DNA from: Chloroflexi bacterium AL-N1 | Lineage (GTDB): Bacteria > Chloroflexota > Chloroflexia > Chloroflexales > Roseiflexaceae | Assembly (NCBI GenBank): GCA_013122435.1 | Contig: WYDT01000047.1 | Span: forward strand, 1 to 54,530 | Direction: 5' to 3' | Length of the DNA stretch: 54,530 bases | Shown here: positions 28,614 to 37,750 of the stretch, piece by piece | Position numbering within the stretch: position 1 is the first letter of the stretch | How the letters are laid out: every line of letters starts with the position of its first letter | Made by a program: the position numbers and the translations under genes | Notes under the pieces: model-generated | What the model was told of the DNA's origin: nothing | The model's database searches: none | Seen by the model: the letters and a program-made list of their open reading frames with translations, nothing else

Positions 28614-29738
28614 CTATGAGATCGACAATATATCGTGTACTATTTCTAATAAAACATCGTTCTGTGCCGGAGTGCCGACACTAATGCGAATGCAATCACG
28701 TAACAGTGGTTTGTTGTAAAAACGCACCAGAATGCCCCGCTGCATTAATGCTTCGTACAGTTCCCGTGCGCCATTGATATGATTCGTTGGCAACTCACCA
28801 ATATGACAGAGCAGGAAATTGGCACTACTGGGATATACAGAAAATCCCGGAAGCGCACTTAACGTATCGTAAAGCCGTATGCGCTCATCAATAATCTGAG
28901 CCACGGTCCCCAACAGATGCTCAGTATCCTCAAGCGAGGCCAGCGCTGCGACCTGGGCCGCCACATTGACATTGTAAGGTTGCTTAATTTTCCACAGGTG
29001 TGCAATCAATGCTTCGGGAACCAGACCATAGCCGATCCGTAACCCGGCCAAGCCAGCCCATTTGCTAAACGTTCGCAGCACTACCAGATTGGGATACTGG
29101 CCTACCATACCGGCCATGCTGGTACCAGCAAACTCAGCATAAGCTTCATCAATGATGACCAACAACGGCAGTTCGAGCAACCGCTCAACCGTCTCCTGAC
29201 TGATCGAATTACCTGTCGGATTATTGGGTGCGGCGATAAACATCATTTTGGCATGGTGTTGCTCAACCGCCTGGGCAATCCCTGCCAGATCAAGATCAAA
29301 CGCCTCGTTACGAGGAACATTAATCACACGTGCCGCCTGTACTCCCGCATCGAATGAGTACATGCCAAAAGTCGGGGGGCAATCGATAATGGCATCACCT
29401 GGCTGTAAGCAGATCCGCATCAACAGATCAATGATTTCATCCGAACCGGTGCCGCAGATAATCCGTTCGGGCGATTGTTGCGTATACTTACTAAGCGCGT
29501 GACGTAATGCCGTATGATTGGGATCAGGATAGATAGCTACTTCAGTCGTTCCACTCAGGTTTGCCAAAGCTGCAAGCGCCTGCGGGGATGGGCCATAAGG
29601 ATTCTCGTTGGCATCAAGTTTGACAATTTGGTCTACCGATAACCCTAGTCGTCCGGCCAAAACATCGAATGGTTCAATCGGTGCATATGGTTCAAGATCA
29701 GCAATATCGGGGCGCACCAGGTGCCTGACTGATGGCAT
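28614..29738 (-). CDS. hisC: Histidinol-phosphate aminotransferase
   Basis: 374 residues from the ATG at 29738; the upstream extension has no coding character. A fold-type I PLP aminotransferase with the HisC pattern: KLDANENPYGPSP, FIAAPNNPTGN, IIDEAYAEFAG and the PLP lysine in RTFSKWAGLAGLRIGYG. It converts imidazole-acetol phosphate and glutamate to histidinol phosphate. It heads a two-gene unit with the phosphatase. Confidence 0.93.
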   Translation of the reverse strand: MPSVRHLVRPDIADLEPYAPIEPFDVLAGRLGLSVDQIVKLDANENPYGPSPQALAALANLSGTTEVAIYPDPNHTALRHALSKYTQQSPERIICGTGSDEIIDLLMRICLQPGDAIIDCPPTFGMYSFDAGVQAARVINVPRNEAFDLDLAGIAQAVEQHHAKMMFIAAPNNPTGNSISQETVERLLELPLLVIIDEAYAEFAGTSMAGMVGQYPNLVVLRTFSKWAGLAGLRIGYGLVPEALIAHLWKIKQPYNVNVAAQVAALASLEDTEHLLGTVAQIIDERIRLYDTLSALPGFSVYPSSANFLLCHIGELPTNHINGARELYEALMQRGILVRFYNKPLLRDCIRISVGTPAQNDVLLEIVHDILSIS

Positions 29739-29863
29739 TACTTCATTCCTTTGCGTGCATGTGTATTGACAATATGAATTATACCCTGAATAATACCACG
29801 ATGGACGTGATACTACATTTTGTATTCTGTGATCATTGAGGTGAGGTTTTCCCAAAGGGCATC

Positions 29864-31225
29864 ATGTTTACTAACCAAAATACCCTGTTGCTCGACAATC
29901 CAACTCAACTGAATTACGGCATTGCCGTAGCCGACATCAATCACGACGGTACTTTTGAGCTGATAGTCGCAGGTTTTGGCTCTCCTAATCTAGTGCTGAA
30001 GTGGAATGGGCAGGGGTTTGTGAATATCGCTGATGAACATCTCGCTGACGCAGAACGCCAGGCCATCGGCGTAGCTGCTGGAGATATCGATGGCGATGGA
30101 CGGGAAGAGCTTTATGTACTCAATACCGACACTTTTGGTGGACGCAAAAATGTTGGTGATCGGCTGTTTGACTTTCGTGACGAGCAATGGACCGATCTCT
30201 TCTCGTTGTCTGAATATCAGGAGGTCCAAAATCTCACTGCGGGCCGTTCGGTCGTTGCATTAGATCGGTATGGCACTGGGCAATACGGTTTTTTTGTGGC
30301 AAACTATGGTGGACCTATGCGACTGTATGAGTTTAACACTGAAGGACAATTGTCTGATGTCGCACCACAGGCCGAACTCAACTTTGTAACTGGTGGGCGT
30401 AGTGTCGTTGCACTACCGCTCGTATCCAAACGGATGGATCTTTTTGCTGCAAACGAGCGCGGTTCCAATTTTCTCTTCCACAATAATGGGGATGGAACCT
30501 TTAGTGAAATAGCCCAAACGGCTGGCGTCAGCGATCGCTTTGAGCATGGTCGGGGGGTGGCAGTGCTGGACGCCAATGGGAATGGCTTCTTTGATCTAGC
30601 TTATGGTAATTGGGAAGGCTTACACCGTCTCTTCATCCAAACTATACCAGGACAATTCACTGATCAGGCCCCTCCGGAGATGGCCAAACCCTCGCTCATT
30701 CGTACAGTCATCGCTGCTGATTTCGACAACGATGGCTATGAGGAGCTGTTTTTTAACAATATTGGTGAGCCCAACCGACTATTTGGGCAACGCGATGGTG
30801 CATGGGTCTCCCTCGACATCGGTGATGCTAATGAGCCAGGTGGCCTCGGGACCGGGGCTGCAGTGGGGGATTTTGATGGTGATGGGCGGCTCGAACTCGT
30901 GATCGCTCATGGTGAAACTGATGCACAACCACTAACGCTGTACCATACCCCAGACAATGACCATGCATGGCTACGAGTACTCCCCTTCACTGCACAGGGT
31001 GCACCAGCACGCGGTGCTGTCGTTATCTTGCATGCGGGTGGGAGGACTCAACGACGTACCATCGACGCTGGAAGTGGCTATCTCTGCCAGATGGAACCTG
31101 TAGCACACTTTGGGCTAGGCTCGCTTGAACACATTGATCGCATTGAGGTACACTGGCCTGATGGCGCGTTTGTCACGATTGATACGCCTCAGACACACCA
31201 GCTTATCCGTGTGGCGCATCCTTAG
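29864..31225 (+). CDS. FG-GAP/VCBS propeller protein with ASPIC/UnbV C-terminus
   Basis: 453 residues with seven or so FG-GAP/VCBS blades bearing calcium-binding D-x-D-x-D-G loops (ADINHDGTFELIVAG, GDIDGDGREELYV, ADFDNDGYEELFF, GDFDGDGRLELVIAHG). An ASPIC/UnbV domain follows (RTIDAGSGYLCQMEPVAHFGLG...IDRIEVHWPDG). There is no signal peptide on this start, which is unusual for a family normally secreted. It diverges from hisC across 125 bases. Confidence 0.85.
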   Translation: MFTNQNTLLLDNPTQLNYGIAVADINHDGTFELIVAGFGSPNLVLKWNGQGFVNIADEHLADAERQAIGVAAGDIDGDGREELYVLNTDTFGGRKNVGDRLFDFRDEQWTDLFSLSEYQEVQNLTAGRSVVALDRYGTGQYGFFVANYGGPMRLYEFNTEGQLSDVAPQAELNFVTGGRSVVALPLVSKRMDLFAANERGSNFLFHNNGDGTFSEIAQTAGVSDRFEHGRGVAVLDANGNGFFDLAYGNWEGLHRLFIQTIPGQFTDQAPPEMAKPSLIRTVIAADFDNDGYEELFFNNIGEPNRLFGQRDGAWVSLDIGDANEPGGLGTGAAVGDFDGDGRLELVIAHGETDAQPLTLYHTPDNDHAWLRVLPFTAQGAPARGAVVILHAGGRTQRRTIDAGSGYLCQMEPVAHFGLGSLEHIDRIEVHWPDGAFVTIDTPQTHQLIRVAHP

Positions 31226-31244
31226 TTGCATAAACTTCACATGG

Positions 31245-31275
31245 GAGACTGCGGGAGTCATCCTTCCGCAGTCTC
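31245..31275. terminator. Bidirectional hairpin between convergent genes
   Basis: GAGACTGCGG (31245-31254) pairs with CCGCAGTCTC (31266-31275) between the FG-GAP gene and the convergent GNAT gene. The hairpin core resembles the one at 37402-37424. Confidence 0.6.
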
Positions 31276-31285
31276 AAAGAACTCA

Positions 31286-32233
31286 CTATGACCAGGCGAG
31301 GATCTTCTCATAGGTATCGTACTGCTCGGCAACAGACATCCCTACCCGTTCATACAAGCGGGTGGCGCCTGTCTCATTTTCGGCATCAACACCAAGACCA
31401 ACCCGATACTGTCCCTGTTGATAAAACACGTTAAAGACGTGATATAAGAGGGCAGAACCAACCCCACGTTTACGCCATGGTGAAAGCACACCCAGGCTTC
31501 TTACCCAACCAAGCACCTCACGGTCGTAGCAGAGGGTTGCCCCAACTGCCGTATCACCATCAAAGGCCAGAAACCATAGTGAAGGAACATAATCCTCACG
31601 CTGTGATAGCTTTCGCACCCAGGACTCGAATGATGTGGGTGTGTGCCCCCAATGCTGGGCAAATGACTCCTCGATCAATGAGTGGATGATACGTTCATCC
31701 TGATTTGGTGCAAACATCCGAATAGTAATGCCATCAGGATACTGAACCTCCGGTGGCTGTTCCAACTCAATCTCCATACGCCAGAACTTTCGTACGAAGA
31801 TATATTGTGCATCCGCAAACAACTGCGAGGCACCAGTGTTATCCATATTAGTGTGAGCACGTAACGTCACCTCGGGCTGTGTGTCGTCAAGTAGTGTACG
31901 AGCCCGCTCTTCAGCCAATCGCAACAGATAGGTGCCCACACCCTGATTTGCATAGTCTGGGTGGACATAGCCATCAACCATTACTGTTGGATGTGACTCT
32001 TCGGGTCGGGCCTCTTCATACCCTACGATCTTCCGATCAGGTGCAATGGCCAACCAGATATCTGTTTCCAAACTAATCTCACCGCTTTTCCAATCGGCAA
32101 GTAATTCACTCACATTCTCATCTGCTTCACCACCTTCAGCTACAGCGCACGTGTTAATGAGTTCAACAACGGCTTCAGCATCATCCATTTTGGGAGCACG
32201 AATCGTTATTCCTGTCGGTAGTGTGGCTGTCAT
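31286..32233 (-). CDS. Tandem-domain GNAT acetyltransferase
   Basis: 315 residues from MTATLPTGITIRAP, with two GNAT domains. The first has VDGYVHPDYANQGVGTYLLRLAEERA (Q/R-x-x-G-x-G/A acetyl-CoA loop), and the second has LGVLSPWRKRGVGSALLYHVFNVFYQQG. The layout resembles mycothiol-synthase-like double-GNAT proteins, but the substrate cannot be deduced. AGGAAAAAC precedes the start. Confidence 0.85.
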   Translation of the reverse strand: MTATLPTGITIRAPKMDDAEAVVELINTCAVAEGGEADENVSELLADWKSGEISLETDIWLAIAPDRKIVGYEEARPEESHPTVMVDGYVHPDYANQGVGTYLLRLAEERARTLLDDTQPEVTLRAHTNMDNTGASQLFADAQYIFVRKFWRMEIELEQPPEVQYPDGITIRMFAPNQDERIIHSLIEESFAQHWGHTPTSFESWVRKLSQREDYVPSLWFLAFDGDTAVGATLCYDREVLGWVRSLGVLSPWRKRGVGSALLYHVFNVFYQQGQYRVGLGVDAENETGATRLYERVGMSVAEQYDTYEKILAWS

Positions 32234-32697
32234 GTTGTTTTTCCTTTTGTTAGATTTTTGTGGATAGAACGACGTGGACAGTGGCTGTACAACATGGATC
32301 ATGGCAGCAGCCACACAATGAGGAATCTCTTCTAAGAGTCCTGTTTCTTTGATAGAAGTTGTAGGTTGGTACAAAATCAGGGAGAAAGAAAGTAAGCTAC
32401 ACAGGTAGTACCCTATGTCCAACCAATGACATTGCAAAACCGCGCACAGATCCGACATCACATGGGACGCACCACAGATGTCATAAGACGATATCGTCTG
32501 CTGTACAGATGATCAGTTGTACGGCTTAACGCGATTTCATTGGTGTTTACCTCACTTAATAGAAGATTGCATTATTATATCAACCTCAATGGCGCCACAA
32601 ATCGGGCTTTAGTCGGATTCGTAGCTCCTGGCTCAATTGACAAACAGGTTACACGCATGGTACCATTTGACCAGAAACGTTTTTTTGGTCAAATATT
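32234..32697. promoter_or_regulatory. Divergent intergenic region with a palindromic operator
   Basis: This 464-base region contains no convincing gene. Its right end holds an interrupted palindrome, TTTGACCA (32666-32673) and TGGTCAAA (32686-32693), just before the ATG of the TetR gene. It is the likely autoregulatory site of that repressor. Confidence 0.55.
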
Positions 32698-33384
32698 ATG
32701 AGTAATGCTATTCGTGCTAACCGTATCCTGGATGCAGCAGTGACATTGATTGCTCATTATGGCTACGACAAAACCACCGTAAGTGATATCGCACGCGAAG
32801 CCAGTGTCTCCAAAGGCGCGATCTATCTGCATTGGCAGAGCAAAGAACAGCTTTTCAATGCATTGCTTGTTCGCGAAGTCCAACAGCTTTTAGACGATAC
32901 AATGTCCCGCGTGGAGGACGATCTACAGGGCGGCACCATCGACCGTATGTATTACCATGGACTACTCGCACTCGCTGCCCATCCACTCATGCGCGCCCTC
33001 TACACAAGCGATAGCCGTATTCTTGGCGACTATGTACGACATCAGGGGCCAGGCCGTTACACTCAGCGCTTTCTGTTTGGGCAGATATTTGTGCAGCGTA
33101 TGCAGACAGCCAGGCTCATACGCGATGACCTTGATGCAACGATGACATCCTACCTGTTTAGCATCATCTCGTATGGCTTGATGCAGATCGAAACTTTCAT
33201 CACCTCTGAGCAAGCACCAGCACTTGAGGAAGTTGCCAGCGCACTGGCCGATCTGGTGCGACATGGATTTGCCACCGAAAATAGGGATAGTGAGGCGGGT
33301 AAACAGGCACTGCGTTACCTTATCAATGAAGTTAAACAAACATATATAAGTCAACGAGAGAGGAAACAAGATGCCGACGATTGA
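32698..33384 (+). CDS. TetR-family regulator
   Basis: 228 residues with an N-terminal HTH (RILDAAVTLIAHYGYDKTTVSDIAREASVSKGAIYLHWQSKEQLFNALL). It overlaps the start of the next hydrolase gene by 14 bases, so regulator and enzymes are co-translated. An interrupted palindrome ends five bases before the ATG, implying tight autoregulation. The upstream space leaves little room for a Shine-Dalgarno site. Confidence 0.9.
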   Translation: MSNAIRANRILDAAVTLIAHYGYDKTTVSDIAREASVSKGAIYLHWQSKEQLFNALLVREVQQLLDDTMSRVEDDLQGGTIDRMYYHGLLALAAHPLMRALYTSDSRILGDYVRHQGPGRYTQRFLFGQIFVQRMQTARLIRDDLDATMTSYLFSIISYGLMQIETFITSEQAPALEEVASALADLVRHGFATENRDSEAGKQALRYLINEVKQTYISQRERKQDADD

Positions 33385-34162
33385 GACAAATGGCGTAACC
33401 CTGTTTTATAAAGTAATCGGGAACGGACCTCCGCTGGTGTTTACGCATGGCGCGGGCTGGGATCACACACAGTGGCAACCACAAATCGCCCATTTTGCCA
33501 ACCGTTTTCGAGTCATTGTGTGGGATGTACGGGGCCATGGTCGTTCGACTCTGCCAGACACACCGGTTGATCCAGCTGATTTTTCCCGCGATCTGGTTGG
33601 GTTGCTTGATGCATTAGATATCCGTCAAGCCATTCTGGTCGGACTTTCGATGGGCGGCCATATCTCATTGCAAACAGCCATCGGATATCCAGACAGAGTG
33701 GCAGCCCTGGTGTTGATGGGCACACCCTGCACCAATAGGTTCAACTGGCGCGAACGTTTACTGGTGCCGATCAATCGCTGGTCTGCTCGCCTTATCCCCA
33801 TGTCGTTCCTCGCCAAATGGACCGGGCAATCGATGGCGAAACACTCGGCTGCCGCTGGCCAATCGATTGATCAGGCGATGCGGCAGATTTCGTATGAGCG
33901 CTGGCAACGGATCTGGCATGCTGTTACCAGTATGGAGAGCCGCGCAGGGCTGCCACAAATCAGCTGTCCCACCCTTATTCTCGAAGGCGCGGACGACTGG
34001 TTGGTGCAACATCAACAGACCTATCTGACGACTCACATTCCACAGGCTACTCACCATGTCATACAACATGCGTTTCATGCCATCAACTGGGATAACCCCC
34101 AAGATGCCCATCGCTATATCGATGAGTTTATCGCTGGTCTACCTGCCACAATAGACAGGTAA
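33371..34162 (+). CDS. Alpha/beta hydrolase, first of a tandem pair
   Basis: 263 residues with the standard fold: an HGAGWDHTQW oxyanion region near residue 29, DVRGHGRST, the nucleophile elbow GLSMGG (about residue 98), the acid ADD near 210 and a catalytic-histidine region near HAFHAINWDNP. It is paralogous to the next gene and in an operon with the upstream TetR gene. The substrate is unknown; esterase or haloperoxidase-like activity is typical. Confidence 0.87.
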   Translation: MPTIETNGVTLFYKVIGNGPPLVFTHGAGWDHTQWQPQIAHFANRFRVIVWDVRGHGRSTLPDTPVDPADFSRDLVGLLDALDIRQAILVGLSMGGHISLQTAIGYPDRVAALVLMGTPCTNRFNWRERLLVPINRWSARLIPMSFLAKWTGQSMAKHSAAAGQSIDQAMRQISYERWQRIWHAVTSMESRAGLPQISCPTLILEGADDWLVQHQQTYLTTHIPQATHHVIQHAFHAINWDNPQDAHRYIDEFIAGLPATIDR

Positions 34163-34171
34163 AGCAAATCC

Positions 34172-34954
34172 ATGCCAACTACAGTAACAAATGATATTAC
34201 TATGGCGTACGACATCCACGGCGAGGGGACACCACTTCTGCTTATTCACGGTGGAGTTATCTCCCGCACAGAATGGCAGCCACAGATCGAGGAATTTGCA
34301 AAGCACTATCAGGTCATCACCTGGGATCTCCGGGGCCATGGCGAGACTTCATACACCAATGTACCCTACTCAGTAGCGCTCTTTGCAAGCGATCTCGTTG
34401 TGTTGCTTGACACTCTTGGTATTGAGCAGGTCATCTGTTGTGGACACTCGCTCGGGGGCATGGTGGCCCAGGAGCTTGCGATTCGCTACCCCGACCGCAT
34501 CCGCTGCCTCATACTGGCGGAAACATCGTATGGTACATCCTCCACATGGTGGGAAGCACTCCAAACAGTTATGGCTCGTTGGACCTTTCGCCTGATGAGC
34601 GTTAAGGACATGGCACGTTTGAGCGCACAACAGATCGGTAAATGGAATCCAGAGGTCGGGCCATATCTGGAGCGTGAAATGATACGACATGCCAATAACA
34701 AAACAAACTATCTCAATATCTGGGAGGCTGTACTCACCTTTGACAGCCGCACTCGTATTCAGCACATTACATGTCCCACATTAATCCTCATTGGTGAGCA
34801 CTATCGCCAGACACACACACAAGCACATAAGATGCAGCAGCGTATTCCCAACGCTAAACTGATAGTTGTTCCAAACGCAGGACATATGATCAACTGGGAC
34901 AACACCGCGTTTTTCAACCAGGTCGTGCTTGCGTTCTGTAAACAATGTGACTAA
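34172..34954 (+). CDS. Alpha/beta hydrolase, second of a tandem pair
   Basis: 260 residues, similar to the preceding protein throughout, with LIHGGVIS, WDLRGHGETS, the nucleophile GHSLGG (about residue 93), the acid region LIGEHYRQ and the histidine NAGHMINWDN. It starts nine bases after its paralogue. A local duplication under control of the TetR gene at 32698 is likely. Confidence 0.87.
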   Translation: MPTTVTNDITMAYDIHGEGTPLLLIHGGVISRTEWQPQIEEFAKHYQVITWDLRGHGETSYTNVPYSVALFASDLVVLLDTLGIEQVICCGHSLGGMVAQELAIRYPDRIRCLILAETSYGTSSTWWEALQTVMARWTFRLMSVKDMARLSAQQIGKWNPEVGPYLEREMIRHANNKTNYLNIWEAVLTFDSRTRIQHITCPTLILIGEHYRQTHTQAHKMQQRIPNAKLIVVPNAGHMINWDNTAFFNQVVLAFCKQCD

Positions 34955-35095
34955 GGCTACAACACGATCACGCAAAACACCACGCTTCTTCAGCAAATCT
35001 TCAGTTTGCTTTAAGTCCGACTACAGCTTTCTCCAATAATCTGAACCTACAAAAATCTCACGATATATGTACTGTGGAAAAAGGGAATATTTATA

Positions 35096-35749
35096 ATGAA
35101 AAAGGCAATTTCAACTAAGTTGCATTATTATGCCACTATGTCTTTGAGTATCGTACTCCTAGTGATAATGAGTTCAACCTCTTACGCAATAGTTCAAGGA
35201 CAATCACACACGAGCGTATCAAACAGCGATATTCTACAATCAGACAGAGATTATTACGGCTTTATCGAGTCTCGTCCGTCCGGCACCGCTGGCACCTGGG
35301 TTGTCAGTGGTCGCAGTTTCACCGCCACCGATAGCACCCGTCTCGACCCCGATGATGGTCCGCTTACTGTCGGACGTTGCGTCTCGGTTGACTACGAAGG
35401 CGACCTGGCCCGTGAGATCGAGAGTGAATCGGCCAGCGACTGTGATAACGCGCCTAGCCCACCCACACCACCCGGCCCCGGCGATGATGACGACTACTAT
35501 GGCTTTATCAAGTCTCGTCCGTCCGGCACCGCTGGCACCTGGGTTGTCAGTGGTCGCAGCTTTACCGCCACCGATAGCACCCGTCTCGACCCCGACGATG
35601 GCCCGCTGACCGTCGGGCGTTGCGTCTCGGTTGACTACGAAGGCGACCAGGCCCGTGAGATCGAGAGCGAACCCGCCAGCGATTGTAACAATGCGCCTAG
35701 CCCACCCGACCCTGGCGCAATCAATATATATCTCCCTTTGATTATATGA
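35096..35749 (+). CDS. Secreted protein with two DUF5666-like repeats
   Basis: 217 residues. A signal peptide (about residues 1-37) precedes two almost identical repeats of about 60 residues, each beginning YYGF(I)xSRPSGTAGTW and ending near GRCVSVDYEGD. They fit the DUF5666 beta-barrel module and are separated by a Pro/Gly/Asp linker. The C-terminus, INIYLPLII, resembles the YLPL(V/I) endings seen on many Chloroflexota exported proteins. The role is unknown. The window before it (34955-35095) has no gene. Confidence 0.78.
   Translation: MKKAISTKLHYYATMSLSIVLLVIMSSTSYAIVQGQSHTSVSNSDILQSDRDYYGFIESRPSGTAGTWVVSGRSFTATDSTRLDPDDGPLTVGRCVSVDYEGDLAREIESESASDCDNAPSPPTPPGPGDDDDYYGFIKSRPSGTAGTWVVSGRSFTATDSTRLDPDDGPLTVGRCVSVDYEGDQAREIESEPASDCNNAPSPPDPGAINIYLPLII
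35248..35700 (+). repeat. Two direct repeats inside the DUF5666 gene
   Basis: Roughly 200-base units at about 35252-35460 and 35498-35700 are nearly identical at DNA level, differing at only a handful of positions. This points to a recent duplication or ongoing gene conversion. Confidence 0.85.
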
Positions 35750-35786
35750 TAAAATCATTGGCATATTCCATTTAGTAAACGCAAAC

Positions 35787-35816
35787 AGAGAGGGTAATAA
35801 AGCCCTCTCTAAGGCT
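35787..35816 (+). terminator. Terminator of the DUF5666 gene
   Basis: AGAGAGGG (35787-35794) pairs with CCCTCTCT (35803-35810) around an 8-base loop, followed by a short T-rich stretch. Confidence 0.7.
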
Positions 35817-36117
35817 TTTTGGGAATAGACTATTTCTTGTCTGCAAATACCTAACTCGCAAATTGAGAAAGTAAACACACTAAATAAATATCAATGTTAT
35901 TAAGTTGAAAATATAAACACTTGAAATACATCAATGCTTTTTATTGTATGAATCACAAATTACAACAAAAAATTTTTATACCCAAAATATAAACACCAGA
36001 AATAATTATCTACCTCTCAAAATAGCGATTTACATCAAAATAACTCAAAAAACCCCAAAATCACTCTGCAACACGTTCATGAAAGTAGATGATAGTAGTG
36101 TGGATGGGAGCTGTAAT

Positions 36118-36471
36118 ATGTTTAGAAATTCTAAGAAGAAGCCGTGTCGGAAAGGTACCCATGTATGGGAGTGGGAGCGAGGTAGGTGTCCGGGTGAAGA
36201 AACTCGCAGATGTGGCAGATGTGAGCAGAAAGAGGCTTATGACCCTCATACATGGGGGGTATGGCAGTATGAGTCACCAATGACGTGTCAGCAGCTACGT
36301 TACTGTCTTGTGTGTTTTGAAAAAGAAGTAGGCGCATTAATACACAAGTGGAGTCTATCACCATACTATTTTGATGAAAATAACATTCCCATCTTTGTCT
36401 GTACTCACTGTAAAGAAACAGGAGCATCTGAGGAAGCAGACAGGTATCTTATGTCTCATGAATACACATAA
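36118..36471 (+). CDS. Small Cys-rich (zinc-ribbon-like) hypothetical protein
   Basis: 117 residues from MFRNSKKK; a start at 35944 would add an AT-rich, unconvincing extension. It contains several Cys pairs with short spacing (RCGRC, CLVC, CTHC) and Trp-rich segments between them, suggesting treble-clef or zinc-ribbon knuckles. The gene is AT-rich compared with its neighbours and stands alone. I do not recognise the family. Confidence 0.6.
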   Translation: MFRNSKKKPCRKGTHVWEWERGRCPGEETRRCGRCEQKEAYDPHTWGVWQYESPMTCQQLRYCLVCFEKEVGALIHKWSLSPYYFDENNIPIFVCTHCKETGASEEADRYLMSHEYT

Positions 36472-37132
36472 TCACATACTAAACGTATTGAGTAATTTAT
36501 TCTAACTCATGCCTGACCCGCTGGCACAACTTACCAGCGGGTTAACCAGAACAAGTCAATTTATACTGTAACCTCACCTGAAGGACTACCAGGCCTAACT
36601 ATCTGCGACACCAGTTCACTAGTACAACCAATAGCAAGCCACCGACCAGGGAAAACATCTCCTACATGTAAACTATGAACACAAGCACGCGGACTTGATC
36701 ATGTGAAAAATAGGACTGTAAATTGGACCAAAAAAGTAATAATGTTCGTTACTCTTCTTCTTTAATCCACATCAATATTTGGCATCGATTGTGCAAACAG
36801 TACAGGAAATCAGCTTTACTATATGCCAGGAGGAAGAGATGCTGTTACACCGTATACGCACAATACAAAGCACCACACTTCAGGCGACCGACAACCTGAT
36901 TGTCTGGGTCGACCATATTTAGTATCACCTGGTTAGATCAATGCGGCTAGTTGGCCAGAACAGTCATTGTTGATTTGTACAAAGAGACAATTAGGAACGG
37001 GCCAGAGTACGATCCTGAGACGCTCCTTGATCGAGACTTTGAGACGGTGCTGTATTAGCCCTACGGAAAAACTATCTACTGGGAGTAATCGGTAAACCAG
37101 GATACATAAAACCACATTGTAAGAAGGTTGTA
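36472..37132. other. Intergenic stretch without recognisable content
   Basis: 660 bases with no frame showing coding character and no strong repeat or RNA signal. It may be decayed sequence. Confidence 0.5.
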
Positions 37133-37345
37133 GTGAGTTACAGGATTCAAAGTTTTCATAGACGCGATACTGAGTATGCCACGGCAGTGCAGAATGCCGA
37201 AGCAGGTGCCTTATTGTGGCTATCAACCCAACTCGGTGTGACCTTGACAGGAACAGCAACGACGGCTTGTGTGGATCGTGATGGGTCGTATCTCTACAGT
37301 ATTACGTTTACATATCACGAAGAGGTGCAGGAAATCGTTATCTAA
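37133..37345 (+). CDS. Small hypothetical protein, possibly a gene remnant
   Basis: 70 residues from a GTG: a fragment with TEYATAVQNAEAGALLWLSTQLGVTLTGTA, then CVDRDGSYLYSITFTYHEEVQEIVI. The composition looks protein-like, but there is no good ribosome site and no recognised family. It lies in a region of apparent decay. Confidence 0.35.
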   Translation: MSYRIQSFHRRDTEYATAVQNAEAGALLWLSTQLGVTLTGTATTACVDRDGSYLYSITFTYHEEVQEIVI

Positions 37346-37401
37346 TGTGATTGATACCTAATATGACTGAGCGATCATGTACACAATTACTTGCCACATA
37401 G

Positions 37402-37424
37402 CTGCGGGAGGATATCTTCCGCAG
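37402..37424. terminator. Hairpin similar to that at 31245
   Basis: CTGCGG (37402-37407) pairs with CCGCAG (37419-37424). The sequence CTGCGGGAG...CTTCCGCAG repeats the core of the hairpin at 31249-31272, so this is a second copy of a small terminator-like element. Confidence 0.5.
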
Positions 37425-37425
37425 T

Positions 37426-37750
37426 TCTAACCACACCTCAACCTCGTCCGAATTCACCTGACAACGAGTTATTGGCACGTAGGAGAAAGAACAGGAGTTG
37501 TGGCAGGCTCTCACGGTCTGGATGCAGACAATTCTGTCGAGATGGTGTCAGGGTTCTCGGTAGACCGATGAAGGGGTCGGCCTGCTCCGTCCCGCCCGTA
37601 GGTGGACGGCTGGCCTGCACCCCAGCCTTACCATCCACCGAATACCCCATGGAACACAGCGATCCAGCGGCACAAGCGGGGAGATCTCGGGCCGCCGTGT
37701 GACGCCTCCCGCACCATGGCACTCCACCCCATCACGCATACGACTAGCTA
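37426..37750. other. GC-rich anomalous segment
   Basis: About 325 bases with higher GC and different texture from both flanks. Open frames exist on both strands, but none has recognisable family features. It could be a remnant of an insertion (transposon or intron). Confidence 0.35.

Noticed and set aside
35240..35878. A 212-codon reading frame on the minus strand opposite the DUF5666 gene
   Set aside because: It is the antisense shadow of the repeats; the plus-strand protein has a signal peptide and family motifs.
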